Shown here: positions 32,300-46,379 of the stretch, one piece after another
Layout: each line of letters opens with the position of its first letter
Numbering within the stretch: position 1 is the first letter of the stretch
NCBI GenBank assembly: GCA_023374045.1
Contig: CM041776.1
Location: 47,932,171-47,996,170, forward strand
Direction of reading: 5' to 3'
Source of the DNA: Limonium bicolor
Taxonomy: Eukaryota; Streptophyta; Magnoliopsida; Caryophyllales; Plumbaginaceae
Length of the DNA stretch: 64,000 nucleotides
Program-made: the position numbers and the translations under genes
Notes under the pieces: generated by a model
What the model saw: only the letters and a program-made list of their open reading frames with translations
Database searches by the model: none
What the model was told of the DNA's origin: nothing

Positions 32300-35200
32300 A
32301 AGAGATAGCACCAGATTTGTAGGTTCTGATTTCTGGTTTTTGCCTGAGAACTCATACTCTCTGTATAATCAAGTAGCAGAAGGAGAACAACTTGGAAGCT
32401 AAGAAATAGTTTTTGATATTAGGAAACCAAACACAGAAAGGAAGCTATCAGCTTCGTATGGCAGGGTTTTTTTCTTTCATTTCAGGTTATGAACATTTCA
32501 AGTAATTTCATAGCGTTGTTCTTGGGACAGTTTTCTGAGAGTTTAAGCTGTAATAGATTTCAAACAAGCAATGAACCTTTTGGAGGAAAGTAGAAAACAA
32601 GAGCCATGCACGAGACAGAAAGAAAGGAAAACCTGAATATGTTATAGTGTGTTGCAGTTTTCTGGTTATTTAGGTTCTGTGCAAAGAATTATTCGGGGAC
32701 ATTGTCTAGGTTGGTTTGGTCTGTTCTTGAAGTTTAAAAGCTTAGTAAACACACTTAACCACGAGAGTTAATGAAGGGGGGGAATCTGGAAAAAAAAAAC
32801 AAATCAGAAAAAACAAACAAAGAGATAGAAAGTGATGAGGCGGTTTCTGTTTCAGGTTCTTACTTCTTTTCAGTTTCAGGTGGTGAATTAGTTTCTGTTC
32901 TGTATGAAGATTGGGTGAGTGTTCATTGCTGAAACTTTGAGTTTAAAATAGAGATGAAACACTTGACTGGATAAGAAATACATAGGGGAGGAACTTGAAA
33001 GTCAGAATTGTGATTAAACAGAAAAGGAAAAGAGAATAGAAGATCAGTTTTCGGTTCTGTTTAAATATTTTTTTTAGGGGTGTGGTCTGTACTATTATGG
33101 GTTCTGTGTGGAACTTAAAAGCCTGATCAGCAACAGACAGGAAACTAAAGGAGAAGTTAGCAGCTCATTAAACAAACAGACAACAACAAGGAAAGAACAT
33201 GGATCAGTTTCTATGATTTCAGTTTTTCAGATCTCGGTGTTCTGTGTATAGAATTTTCTTGGACATGGTCTAGTTCTGTTTTGAGTGTATGGCCATGATA
33301 AACCACTTAACTACGAGAGTTATCAATGAGGGAAAATTGAAACTCAATACATGAACAAAACAGAAAAGATAAGAGGAAAATGAAAAAAAAAATACAAAGA
33401 GAGACATCAGTTTCAAGCTTCAGCTTTCAGTTCTAGGATAATGTAAATTCAGTAACATAAATAATGTTGCTATGGGTCTGTTTCGAAGTCAAAACCTTGA
33501 GTACACACCCAACTAATTGGATAAGCAATTCAGGAAAGAAATGGGAGTCAAATGAGTGAACAAAGAAAAGAAATAGAAGAGATAATATCAGATCTTGATA
33601 TTCAGTTTCAGATTTTTCCTGAAACATTGGGCTTCTGTATAACCGAATTATAGAGTTGTTAACCAGGATGTATAGGTTTAATAATGGACCTAAATTATGG
33701 CTAATACACTTACCTAGTGAGTATACACTCTGGGAAGGTCACAAATCTGTCCAAGAAAACTAAAACTGAAGTTAGATAAGGTGGGAAAAAAAAAGAGGGG
33801 TGTTTCAGTTGCTGTAACAGGTGCTTCTGTATAAACGAATTTCAGAGGGTTTATAAGGGGTGTATTGAGTGGTTAACAAACCTAAACATACCTAATGCAC
33901 TTAAGTGATGTTATAGCCACTCTGGGTAAGATTAGAAAGACTGGTTTATACCCAAAAGAAAGTTATAAGGTTGCTGTACAAACTTTGAGTTCACAGTTTT
34001 CTGCAGATTTTAGTTTCTGTAAAATGAGTTTTCAGAAGTGCTAACAGCTTTGTTTTAGGATGTTTTTAAGTTCAAAACTTTTATAATACACTTAGCTAAT
34101 TGGGCAAAAATTTTGAAAGGAATTGGAGACTGATTAATAACCTAAAACAAGTTTGAACAGGAGCCGTACAGAATCTGTTTTTGCATTTTCCTGCAGTTAC
34201 TTGCTTCTGTATAATGAACTTTTAGGGGGTTAACAGAGTTGTTTTAAGTTGGTTTTTAGCTTAAAACCTCCCTAATACATTTATCTAGTTGGGTGAAAGT
34301 TTTGTGTGGATTTGGTAGCAGATTAACAAACTAAAAGAAAGCTAGAGAAGAGATACACAAACTGTGTTTTCTGTTTTTCTGTAGGTTGTTGTTGTTTCTG
34401 TATAACTGACTTACAGAGACATTAAGAGCATTGTGGTGGCATAATAATGAACCCAAGACATGCTAAAAGAGGTAAATAAGGGGGTATATTCATTTGGAGG
34501 TTTAGAAGTCAGTGTAATAGACCAAAAAGGAGAAATAAAGAAGAAACATACAAATTCTGTTTTCAGGTTTCTGTTTTGTTTTCTGCACCATTGTGGTTCT
34601 GTATAACCAGGTGACAGAGAGTAGTTGGGCTGTTTTGGGAGTTTAAATTGTTGCTGGAACACTCATCTAAGTGGGTGGATACGTGGGAAAGTTTTGATGA
34701 TATATTAACAACTCAAACAAGAGGTTGAGAAACAAGAATACCAAACTCTAGTGTTGTTGTTTTATTTCTGCAGTACCTGTTTCGGTATAAAGAACTTCCA
34801 GGGGTGCTAAGAGGACTGTTTTGAGTTGGTGTTCAGTTTAAAACATCTCTAATACCCTTAGGTAAGGTTATAAACACTTTGGGGAAGATAAAAGTCAAAG
34901 TAACGTATCAGAGAAAGAGTAGCTATGGAGGGGTATTGTACAGATTTCAGTTTCAGTTTTGGGTGGTTGCTGTTTCTGTGTATCTGAGTACAGCAGTTGG
35001 GTGAGTGTTTTACTAGGGTGGTTTTGAGTTAAAAACATTATTAACACCTATACCTAGTTGGGTAATACTGTGGGAAGGAGTGAAACATCCGTTGAACTAA
35101 AGAATAACAAGAAACAAGAAGAAGTATTTAGATTGTGGTTTCAGTTTTCATTGGTATTATAGGTTCTGTATAACTGCGTTACAAGGGTATTATAAGTGGT

Positions 35201-35420
35201 ATTCAAACTTAATAAAGAACCCAAATAATAGCTAATAAACATGACTTGGTTAGCGAAACATGTGGAGAAGGTTAAACACCGATTTCTACATTAAAAGTAA
35301 CGTTAGATAAGGTATTACATGGGAATTGTGTTTCCGATTTAGAAACTTTGGGATTTCTGTATAAATGAGATTTAGGGGTATTTTATGGTCTATTTTATCG
35401 TTAAACAAGGGTTAAAACAT
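32300..35420. repeat. Diverged ~190-bp tandem array in element D LTR 1
   Basis: The phrase TTCTGTATAA and its variants recur at about 33631, 33823, 34013, 34203, 34394, 34595, 34778, 34972, 35162 and 35352. The intervals range from 183 to 201. Earlier, more diverged units extend the array to about 32300. Each unit also has TAATACACTTA-like and TGGGTAAA-like segments in the same order. Confidence 0.8.
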
Positions 35421-36389
35421 TACCCACCTACTTAGCCAAGGAGAGAATACATTTTAGACAAGTTAAATCTATCTTATAGAAACATGTTACACGGTTGACG
35501 CTTAAATGCTCTAAAACATTAACTAGGACAAAGGACTTAGTTAACGTGTAAAATAAGGGTGTGAATGCCCTAGGAGTAACATAAAGTCTAACACGTGGGA
35601 AGTCCTAAGGGTTAATAAAGGTTGAACATTCAACGAAGATTTATCTAGGAAATAACACCCGATAACAATTTGATAAATTCGGGGAGTGTCACAAAGGTTG
35701 TCACATGAAATCATAAACTGATACATTGTTTGTAATTAACGCTAGGTCCGTAGCGAACTCCGACCAGGACTCCGTGTGTGAGACTACTTGCTTCTGATCC
35801 AGGTATGGACATGTGTGGTTCGTATGTTGCCGTGTTACACGGCTTGTTTGCTTTGTGTGCTGTGTGCTTTGTGTGACAATGACTCTAAGACTAAAAGCAT
35901 GAAAATTGGATTGCTTCTTGTGGCCTGCTTTTATGCGTGTTATATATATCCTTGTGGCATTTTACTTGCGCGCACACAGTAGTTTAGTCCCTTTCTCATT
36001 TATGGAACTTGAGACGAACTACTACGAACTATGAAAACAAAGAAAACTCAATAAGGGGAACTCCTCTCTAATCCATTGAGGACTACCATGACACCCACTA
36101 TGGTGTCTATTCATTAATCATAATGAAGAGCAAGTCTCCTTGGGTGAGACATGACGAACCACGTAGACAAAACAAAAGAACTATACAAATAGACGAATCC
36201 TCTCTAACTTTAGAGGACCGCTAATGACACCCACTATGGTGTCGAGATTATAATGATAATGAAACGAAAAGTACCAACTGTGAAACATGAGGATAACCCG
36301 GGAAGACAACATCTCGGGCCGCGCGGTATGGAATATTCGGGAGTTGGTATCTGCATCAGATCCTTCGACCGTCTATGATGGAATATATT

Positions 36390-36623
36390 TTGGTGAAGCA
36401 CATCCCGGAGTCCAGAGGTGACTTCCGCTTCCTTGACCCTGGGTGTCGGGAATGGGGGAGTGACAAGTTGGTGAAGCACATCCCGGAGTCCAGAGGTGAC
36501 TTCCGCTTCCTTGACCCTGGGTGTCGGGAATGGGGGAGTGACAAATTGGTGAAGCTTATCCTGGAGTCTAGAGGTGACTTCCGCTTCCTTGACCCTGGGT
36601 GTCGGGAATGGGGGACTAGCTAT
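36390..36623. repeat. 78-bp triplication in element D LTR 1
   Basis: Three 78-bp units start TTGGTGAAGC at 36390, 36468 and 36546. Because 78 is a multiple of three, the repeat is open in one frame on each strand. Copies 2 and 3 of the LTR keep it. Confidence 0.9.
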
Positions 36624-36679
36624 GGAGGAGACGTCCTCCAACGTGCGGTGATAAAAGAATTCACAAGTAACCCTTGAAG

Positions 36680-37180
36680 AAACAAGGAATGATTAGCACC
36701 TACATAATAAAACCTCGGGATCTAATCTATATCCCCTGACTCGGTGCCAGAGAATAGAGGAAAACATGTGTAACGAAACCAAGCAAATAAGAAAATTCAC
36801 AAATGTGATCATTTAAGTAACAAGGAATGAATAGCACCTATATTATAAAGTCTCGGGATCTAACCTACATCCCCCGGACTCGGTGCAAGAGAAGAAAGGA
36901 AAATATGTAATGAGAACAAGATAACAATACGCAATCTCTTGAATGATCCCATAGTGAGGATTGACGGTATAATGTACCTACGCACACGTCCTATAATTAC
37001 TTGACTGTTGTTGCTACACTAGCAGCTTATTAAGCTGGACTGCGTGTTTGACATTGTTATGCTACTGGCAAGTTGTGCTTGGTTGCTTATTGATATTGCT
37101 GTGCTACTTGCAAGATGTGCTTGGTTGCTTGCTGATATTGCTATGCTACCGATGAGTGTGTATGATATCATGATGTACTG
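36680..37180. repeat. Other short duplications in element D LTR 1
   Basis: A block with AACAAGGAATGA and CTCGGGATCTAA is repeated about 140 bp apart (36680-36770 and 36820-36905). A TTGCTATGCTAC-like unit is repeated at 37010-37180. Both recur in copies 2 and 3. Confidence 0.6.
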
Positions 37181-37673
37181 ATGGGTGCTTTACTGCTTTA
37201 TCATAGCATGTAAGATGGACTTAATAATATTCGACCAATTAGTCGTGTGGCCCGGTAACATGCGGGCTTCACACGTTCATACTCAGCGTAGTTTGCTGAG
37301 TCCTTTACACCCAATTTTTTTCAGGTCTTGTGCCAGACGATAACGGAGAGTAGGCAAGGGTGACTATCATAGGGGTAGTCCACATGGCAAGACTTTAAGT
37401 AGTATGCTTTCTCATGTATGAGTTATGTTGTTTAAGTTGTTAACTAAACTGTAGATGCTCGGTACTTGAGTTGTACTTTATATTGTATTTGGATTTCGTT
37501 AAGTTGGACTTCCAGTCATACAGACCGTAACTTGGAGTTGGTAATGAGGACTGTCAACCACGTGGGTGGTTGGCGTCTGTAGCACCCGAATAGAGTTTGA
37601 AACCGCTGCGTAGACTTCTCCCGCTAACTTAGGCGCGTCGTATTATTGTCGGTCGTGATTCGGGGGTGTTACA

Positions 37674-38280
37674 GAAAGTGGTATCAGAGCGTAGTTGCGC
37701 TCTGATGACTGGAACAGAGGAGTACCGAGTATAGGATAACCTAAATTTAAGAAACGGGGTTACAGGGTAGTAATGTGAGGCACGACTTTACTAATCTAAA
37801 CCGCTTGCAAGGGCAATAATAACTTGCAGTAAGATCTTGTGATTGTTTCATCGATGTTTCGGCTTAGTGTAGGGTACGGGGGCGTACCCCTCCTTTAAGG
37901 GGGGTAAGCGCGTTTTGTTTTGGATGTGTGTTGCTTTATTATGATGCATTCCTACAACCACTCGTGGTTGGTTGGTAGGGTTGTGTGTTCGCAATTGTGT
38001 GTGAAAATGTTACGTACGCTATGTATGGATGAATGTCGTGTGCCTTGGGTTGCACTTTAGCATGTTATACACATTGCTAGCTTCTTGGTTTACTATGAGA
38101 ACTTGTGTGAAGCCACTGATGTGGCACGGTGCTTAGAAGCACCGAGCATTATAATTATGGACTTAATCTTTTGGGTATCGATAATGAATGCGGGACTGGA
38201 TCCCTAAGATTACCAGGAGCGGAAAATATAAGTTAAGGAAGTAAGACTTCGGGACGAAGTCTCTTTTAAGGGGGGTAAGT
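37674..38280 (+). other. Element D internal region 1 (primer site and two polypurine tracts, no gene)
   Basis: The primer site TGGTATCAGAGC is at 37679-37690, with a palindrome (37683-37691 with 37698-37706). An upstream polypurine tract at 37897-37904 is preceded by the hairpin GGGTACG...CGTACCC (37872-37889). The LTR-adjacent tract at 38268-38275 is preceded by GACTTCG-GGA-CGAAGTC (38245-38261). No coding region fits in the 607 bp. Confidence 0.9.
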
Positions 38281-41200
38281 TTAAATACCCCTGAACATTA
38301 AACGCATAAAATCATAACGCGTTTATAATTCGGACATAAAATAACGTACGAGAAAATTTAATCTAGTATATACATATGTCCGAACGCGTGACGACGTTAC
38401 ATACTAATAAAGTCGCGTACTTAAATATGTACTAATACGAAAACTACGTGAGCGTAACGTTACGACATCGTAACGTTGTAATAAAAATGATAACGTCATG
38501 TAACCTTGTAACAAATAAATAAATAAATATAACGTGGTATATTATATGATATTACATGTATAAATAATCAAGTATAACTTATAAAAAAAAGGAAAGGAAA
38601 AGGAGCAAAGACGCTCCGCTGAGGCTCAACCCAAGACCTCCCGTACCTTCCCCGAGTGTTTAGCCGGTTGAGCCATACTCATATTCAGTAGTACATTGCA
38701 CTTCTGGTTACTAAAGTTAACAACAACAGATGAATTAAGCTACTTGACTATAGAAAACAAATATACTGCACCTCCATTACTTCCTGTTCCCACAATCGGC
38801 AAGGAGTATACGACATCAATCAAACTCCTATTTGCCTCTGTCCCATACGCACATCAAGAAAAAAAACATGGACAGAGAAACCAAATTCATTTTATCAATC
38901 TGCATCAGTGGTAATTCCTCTGCCAGTGCATATGCCCGAATACCTTGCATTGTTCACAAACTCTGATGCAGTGTTCCCTGCATGCTAGTCATGTGCTGCC
39001 AGGTTCAAAAAAAAAAATATAACAGTCCCTACATTCAAACTCGTGCCCATTCCTTCTCGGTGTGTGTCTCGGTTGACAAACCCCTTTCACCTTCTCCCAA
39101 TTGCCCCACGTTTTGTGCCAGTCCAGAGAGGCCTTTTGCTAACTCTCACGTAATGTCCCCCACCATATTAACCATCCTTCTGTATGCATTCTTGGGGGAC
39201 AGCTTCTGCAGCCAGCCCACCTTGCCTTCTCTGTGTATGTGTGTGTGTCGTCAGTGGTTAAACCCACTTCATCTTCTCGAATTCCAGCTCAAGGTATTAC
39301 TCCAAACTTGCCTTCCTCATGCCTCCCCCTCTCCATGCTTCTGAAAAGCCAAGAACAAAAACGTAATCTCCATTCTCGAGCTCCTTTCTTTATTCTCTTC
39401 AAGCTGGTAATCTTGCAAAACCAACAGACAGACAAGAGACGTTTACGCTCACGTCTCCTACATTCTCTTCACTATGACGGTAATTTTGCTACACCAAACT
39501 GGCAAAACAACGAATACATATCTCTGCCCTCTGTACAGTTCTGTTCAAAAAAAAAATTCTGATCCATGACCGTTGATTGTTGTCTCGCTGCATGCATTAA
39601 CTCCTTAGATATCCCCTCAAAGATTGCACCAAGACTTCCCCAGAGACAGCTGCATCTTTGCCTTGCACTTATTGGCTCACGGTGAGATCATGAAACAAAT
39701 TCTACTACAAGTCTTCTTTTCTGGTTTCCTTTTTTCTGATGTCCGAGACACCACTGACTTGTTCATCCAAATCACTTGGGCCTTGCATGCAGTCCTCTTG
39801 GATCTGTTCGAAAATCATTTGGGAAGAAGCTGCCCAATACCACTCTCAAATCAACGAGAAGGTAACAACTTCAAAATAGCTTCCTGATGCTCCAGCCACT
39901 ATCTGTGTACCTGGTTTCACAAAGTCTAATTCCTGATAGATATTCCTCAGTGTCGTCGGGTGACCAAAGTGCTGGGAATCCCACCTGCACCAAAGATCAA
40001 CGAGAGAAAACAGCTAAGAATAAAGAGGTGAGCTACTTCTGAATTTAATATATCAACAGAAGAGATAGCACCAGATTTGTAGGTTCTGATTTCTGGTTTT
40101 TGCCTGAGAACTCATACTCTCTGTATAATCAAGTAGCAGAAGGAGAACAACTTGGAAGCTAAGAAATAGTTTTGATATTAGGAAACCAAACAACAGAAAG
40201 GAAGCTATCAGCTTCGTATGGCAGGGTTTTGTTCTTTTCATTTCAGGTTATGAACATTTCAGTAATTTCATAGCGTTGTCTTGGGACAGTTTCTGAGAGT
40301 TTAAGCTGTAATAAGATTTCAACTAAGCAACTGAACCTTTTGAGGAAAGTAGAAAACAAGAGCCATGCACGAGACAGAAAGAAAGGAAAACCTGAATATG
40401 TTATAGTGTGTTGCAGTTTTCTGGTTATTTAGGTTCTGTGCAAAGAATTATTCGGGGACATTGTCTAGGTTGGTTTGGTCTGTTCTTGAAGTTTAAAAGC
40501 TTAGTAAACACACTTAACCACGAGAGTTAATGAAGGGGGGGAATCTGGAAAAAAAAAACAAATCAGAAAAAAACAAACAAAGAGATAGAAAGTGATGAGG
40601 CGGTTTCTGTTTCAGGTTCTTACTTCTTTTCAGTTTCAGGTGGTGAATTAGTTTCTGTTCTGTATGGAAGATTGGGTGAGTGTTCATTGCTGAAACTTTG
40701 AGTTTAAAATAGAGATGAAACACTTGACTGGATAAGAAATACATAGGGGAGGAACTTGAAAGTCAGAATTGTGATTAAACAGAAAAGGAAAAGAGAATAG
40801 AAGAGAATATATCAGTTTTCGGTTCTGTTTAAATATTTTTTTTAGGGGTGTGGTCTGTACTATTATGGGTTCTGTGTGGAACTTAAAAGCCTGATCAGCA
40901 ACAGACAGGAAACTAAAGGAGAAGTTAGCAGCTCATTAAACAAACAGACAACAACAAGGAAAGAACATGGATCAGTTTCTATGATTTCAGTTTTTCAGAT
41001 CTCGGTGTTCTGTGTATAGAATTTTCTTGGACATGGTCTAGTTCTGTTTTGAGTGTATGGCCATGATAAACCACTTAACTACGAGAGTTATCAATGAGGG
41101 AAAATTGAAACTCAATACATGAACAAAACAGAAAAGATAAGAGGAAAATGAAAAAAAAAATACAAAGAGAGACATCAGTTTCAAGCTTCAGCTTTCAGTT

Positions 41201-44200
41201 CTAGGATAATGTAAATTCAGTAACAAATAATGTTGCTATGGGTCTGTTTCGAAGTCAAAACCTTGAGTACACACCCAACTAATTGGATAAGCAATTCAGG
41301 AAAGAAATGGGAGTCAAATGAGTGAACAAAGAAAAGAAATAGAAGAGATAATATCAGATCTTGATATTCAGTTTCAGATTTTTCCTGAAACATTGGGCTT
41401 CTGTATAACCGAATTATAGAGTTGTTAACCAGGATGTATAGGTTTAATAATGGACCTAAATTATGGCTAATACACTTACCTAGTGAGTATACACTCTGGG
41501 AAGGTCACAAATCTGTCCAAGAAAACTAAAACTGAAGTTAGATAAGGTGGGAAAAAAAAAAGAGGGGTGTTTCAGTTGCTGTAACAGGTGCTTCTGTATA
41601 AACGAATTTCAGAGGGTTTATAAGGGGTGTATTGAGTGGTTAACAAACCTAAACATACCTAATGCACTTAAGTGATGTTATAGCCACTCTGGGTAAGATT
41701 AGAAAGACTGGTTTATACCCAAAAGAAAGTTATAAGGTTGCTGTACAAACTTTGAGTTCACAGTTTTCTGCAGATTTTAGTTTCTGTAAAATGAGTTTTC
41801 AGAAGTGCTAACAGCTTTGTTTTAGGATGTTTTTAAGTTCAAAACTTTTATAATACACTTAGCTAATTGGGCAAAAATTTTGAAAGGAATTGGAGACTGA
41901 TTAATAACCTAAAACAAGTTTGAACAGGAGCCGTACAGAATCTGTTTTTGCATTTTCCTGCAGAGTTACTTGCTTCTGTATAATGAACTTTTAGGGGGGT
42001 TAACAGAGTTGTTTTAAGTTGGTTTTTAGCTTAAAACCTCCCTAATACATTTATCTAGTTGGGTGAAAGTTTTGTGTGGATTTGGTAGCAGATTAACAAA
42101 CTAAAAGAAAGCTAGAGAAGAGATACACAAACTGTGTTTTCTGTTTTTCTGTAGGTTGTTGTTGTTTCTGTATAACTGACTTACAGAGACATTAAGAGCA
42201 TTGTGGTGGCATAATAATGAACCCAAGACATGCTAAAAGAGGTAAATAAGGGGGTATATTCATTTGGAGGTTTAGAAGTCAGTGTAATACACCAAAAAGG
42301 AGAAATAAAGAAGAAACATACAAATTCTGTTTTCAGGTTTCTGTTTTGTTTTCTGCACCATTGTGGTTCTGTATAACCAGGTGACAGAGAGTAGTTGGGC
42401 TGTTTGGGAGTTAAATTGTGCTGGAACACTCATCTAAGTGGGTGGATACGTGGGAAAGTTTTGATGATATATTAACAACTCAAAGGTTGAGAAACAAGAA
42501 TACCCAAATCTAGTGTTGTTGTTTTATTTCTGCAGTACCTGTTTCGGTATAAAGAACTTCCAGGGGTGCTAAGAGGACTGTTTTGAGTTGGTGTTCAGTT
42601 TAAAACATCTCTAATCCCTTAGGTAAGGTTATAAACACTTTGGGGAAGATAAAAGTCAAAGTAACGTATCAGAGAAAGAGTAGCTATGGAGGGGTATTGT
42701 ACAGATTTCAGTTTCAGTTTTGGGTGGTTGCTGTTTCTGTGTATCTGAGTACAGCAGTTGGGTGAGTGTTTTACTAGGGTGGTTTTGAGTTAAAAACATT
42801 ATTAACACCTATACCTAGTTGGGTAATACTGTGGGAAGGAGTGAAACATCCGTTGAACTAAAGAATAACAAGAAACAAGAAGAAGTATTTAGATTGTGGT
42901 TTCAGTTTTCATTGGTATTATAGGTTCTGTATAACTGCGTTACAAGGGTATTATAAGTGGTATTCAAACTTAATAAAGAACCCAAATAATAGCTAATAAA
43001 CATGACTTGGTTAGCGAAACATGTGGAGAAGGTTAAACACCGATTTCTACATTAAAAGTAACGTTAGATAAGGTATTACATGGGAATTGTGTTTCCGATT
43101 TAGAAACTTTGGGATTTCTGTATAAATGAGATTTAGGGGTATTTTATGGTCTATTTTATCGTTAAACAAGGGTTAAAACATTACCCACCTACTTAGCCAA
43201 GGAGAGAATACATTTTAGACAAGTTAAATCTATCTTATAGAAACATGTTACACGGTTGACGCTTAAATGCTCTAAAACATTAACTAGGACAAAGGACTTA
43301 GTTAACGTGTAAAATAAGGGTGTGAATGCCCTAGGAGTAACATAAAGTCTAACACGTGGGAAGTCCTAAGGGTTAATAAAGGTTGAACATTCAACGAAGA
43401 TTTATCTAGGAAATAACACCCGATAACAATTTGATAAATTCGGGGAGTGTCACAAAGGTTGTCACATGAAATCATAAACTGATACATTGTTTGTAATTAA
43501 CGCTAGGTCCGTAGCGAACTCCGACCAGGACTCCGTGTGTGAGACTACTTGCTTCTGATCCAGGTATGGACATGTGTGGTTCGTATGTTGCCGTGTTACA
43601 CGGCTTGTTTGCTTTGTGTGCTGTGTGCTTTGTGACAATGACTCTAAGACTAAAAGCATGAAAATTGGATTGCTTCTTGTGGCCTGCTTTTATGCGTGTT
43701 ATATATATCCTTGTGGCATTTTACTTGCGCGCACACAGTAGTTTAGTCCCTTTCTCATTTATGGAACTTGAGACGAACTACTACGAACTATGAAAACAAA
43801 GAAAACTCAATAAGGGGAACTCCTCTCTAATCCATTGAGGACTACCATGACACCCACTATGGTGTCTATTCATTAATCATAATGAAGAGCAAGTCTCCTT
43901 GGGTGAGACATGACGAACCACGTAGACAAAACAAAAGAACTATACAAATAGACGAATCCTCTCTAACTTTAGAGGACCGCTAATGACACCCACTATGGTG
44001 TCGAGATTATAATGATAATGAAACGAAAAGTACCAACTGTGAAACATGAGGATAACCCGGGAAGACAACATCTCGGGCCGCGCGGTATGGAATATTCGGG
44101 AGTTGGTATCTGCATCAGATCCTTCGACCGTCTATGATGGAATATATTTTGGTGAAGCACATCCCGGAGTCCAGAGGTGACTTCCGCTTCCTTGACCCTG

Positions 44201-45434
44201 GGTGTCGGGAATGGGGGAGTGACAAGTTGGTGAAGCACATCCCGGAGTCCAGAGGTGACTTCCGCTTCCTTGACCCTGGGTGTCGGGAATGGGGGAGTGA
44301 CAAATTGGTGAAGCTTATCCTGGAGTCTAGAGGTGACTTCCGCTTCCTTGACCCTGGGTGTCGGGAATGGGGGACTAGCTATGGAGGAGACGTCCTCCAA
44401 CGTGCGGTGATAAAAGAATTCACAAGTAACCCTTGAAGAAACAAGGAATGATTAGCACCTACATAATAAAGCCTCGGGATCTAATCTATATCCCCTGACT
44501 CGGTGCCAGAGAATAGAGGAAAACATGTGTAACGAAACCAAGCAAATAAGAAAATTCACAAATGTGATCATTTAAGTAACAAGGAATGAATAGCACCTAT
44601 ATTATAAAGTCTCGGGATCTAACCTACATCCCCCGGACTCGGTGCAAGAGAAGAAAGGAAAATATATGTAATGAGAACAAGATAACAATACGCAATCTCT
44701 TGAATGATCCCATAGTGAGGATTGACGGTATAATGTACCTACGCACACGTCCTATAATTACTTGACTGTTGTTGCTACACTAGCAGCTTATTAAGCTGGA
44801 CTGCGTGTTTGACATTGTTATGCTACTGGCAAGTTGTGCTTGGTTGCTTATTGATATTGCTGTGCTACTTGCAAGATGTGCTTGGTTGCTTGCTGATATT
44901 GCTATGCTACCGATGAGTGTGTATGATATCATGATGTACTGATGGGTGCTTTACTGCTTTATCATAGCATGTAAGATGGACTTAATAATATTCGACCAAT
45001 TAGTCGTGTGGCCCGGTAACATGCGGGCTTCACACGTTCATACTCAGCGTAGTTTGCTGAGTCCTTTACACCCAATTTTTTTCAGGTCTTGTGCCAGACG
45101 ATAACGGAGAGTAGGCAAGGGTGACTATCATAGGGGTAGTCCACATGGCAAGACTTTAAGTAGTATGCTTTCTTATGTATGAGTTATGTTGTTTAAGTTG
45201 TTAACTAAACTGTAGATGCTCGGTACTTGAGTTGTACTTTATATTGTATTTGGATTTCGTTAAGTTGGACTTCCAGTCATACAGACCGTAACTTGGAGTT
45301 GGTAATGAGGACTGTCAACCACGTGGGTGGTTGGCGTCTGTAGCACCCGAATAGAGTTTGAAACCGCTGCGTAGACTTCTCCCGCTAACTTAGGCGCGTC
45401 GTATTATTGTCGGTCGTGATTCGGGGGTGTTTCA
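38281..45434 (+). repeat. Element D LTR copy 2
   Basis: 7,154 bp. It starts TTAAATACCCC like copy 1 and ends GTGTTTCA. The array is at about 40080-43150 and the 78-bp triplication at 44149-44382. The Pol III B box (about 38623) has lost one base; the A box is at 38664-38675. No gene is seen. Confidence 0.9.
44149..44382. repeat. 78-bp triplication in element D LTR 2
   Basis: Three units, essentially identical to those at 36390-36623. Confidence 0.9.
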
Positions 45435-46038
45435 GAAAGTGGTATCAGAGCGTAGTTGCGCTCTGATGACTGGAACAGAGGAGTACCGAGTATAGGATAA
45501 CCTAAATTTAAGAAACGGGGTTACAGGTAGTAATGTGAGGCACGACTTTACTAATCTAAACCGCTTGCAAGGGCAATAATAACTTGCAGTAAGATCTTGT
45601 GATTGTTTCATCGATGTTTCGGCTTAGTGTAGGGTACGGGGGCGTACCCCTCCTTTAAGGGGGGTAAGCGCGTTTTGTTTTGGATGTGTGTTGCTTTTTA
45701 TGATGCATTCCTACAACCACTCGTGGTTGGTTGGTAGGGTTGTGTTTTGCAATTGTGTGTGAAAATGTTATGTACGCTATGTATGGATGAATGTCGTGTG
45801 CCTTGGGTTGCACTTTAGCATGTTATACACATTGCTAGCTTCTTGGTCTACTATGAGAACTTGTGTGAAGCCACTGATGTGGCACGGTGCTTAGAAGCAC
45901 CGAGCATTATAATTATGGACTTAATCTTTTGGGTATCGATAATGAATGCGGGACTGGATCCCTAAGATTACCAGGAGCGGAAAATATAAGTTAAGGAAGT
46001 AAGACTTCGGGACAAAGTCTCTTTTAAGGGGGGTAAGT
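45435..46038 (+). other. Element D internal region 2
   Basis: Same layout as internal region 1. The primer site is at 45440-45451 and the polypurine tracts are at 45657-45664 and 46026-46033. The last hairpin has one arm changed (GGGACAAAG). No gene. Confidence 0.9.
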
Positions 46039-46379
46039 TGAAATACCCCTGAACATTAAACGCATAAAATCATAACGCGTTTATAATTCGGACATAAAAT
46101 AACGTACGAGAAAATTTAATCTAGTATATACATATGTCCGAACGCGTGACGACGTTACATACTAATAAAGTCGCGTACTTAAATATGTACTAATACGAAA
46201 ACTACGTGAGCGTAACGTTACGACATCGTAACGTTGTAATAAAAATGATAACGTCATGTAACCTTGTAACAAATAAATAAATAAATATAACGTGGTATAT
46301 TATATGATATTACATGTATAAATAATCAAGTATAACTTATAAAAAAAAGGAAAGGAAAAGGAGCAAAGGCTCCCGCTGA

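Larger units (their letters stand above)
30540..37673 (+). repeat. Element D LTR copy 1
   Basis: 7,134 bp. It starts TTAAATACCCC (TT where copy 3 has TG) and ends GTGTTACA. It contains the antisense Pol III-like promoter, a ~190-bp diverged tandem array and a 78-bp triplication. No protein gene is recognised; its short frames recur in all copies with frame-changing indels. Confidence 0.9.

Noticed and set aside
36390..36623. CRISPR-like direct repeats
   Set aside because: The three 78-bp units abut with no spacers and lie in a plant LTR; this is a simple tandem triplication.
36234..36677. Repeat-derived proteins of 100 and 135 residues on opposite strands
   Set aside because: They are open because the repeat length is a multiple of three; no start context or domain supports a gene.
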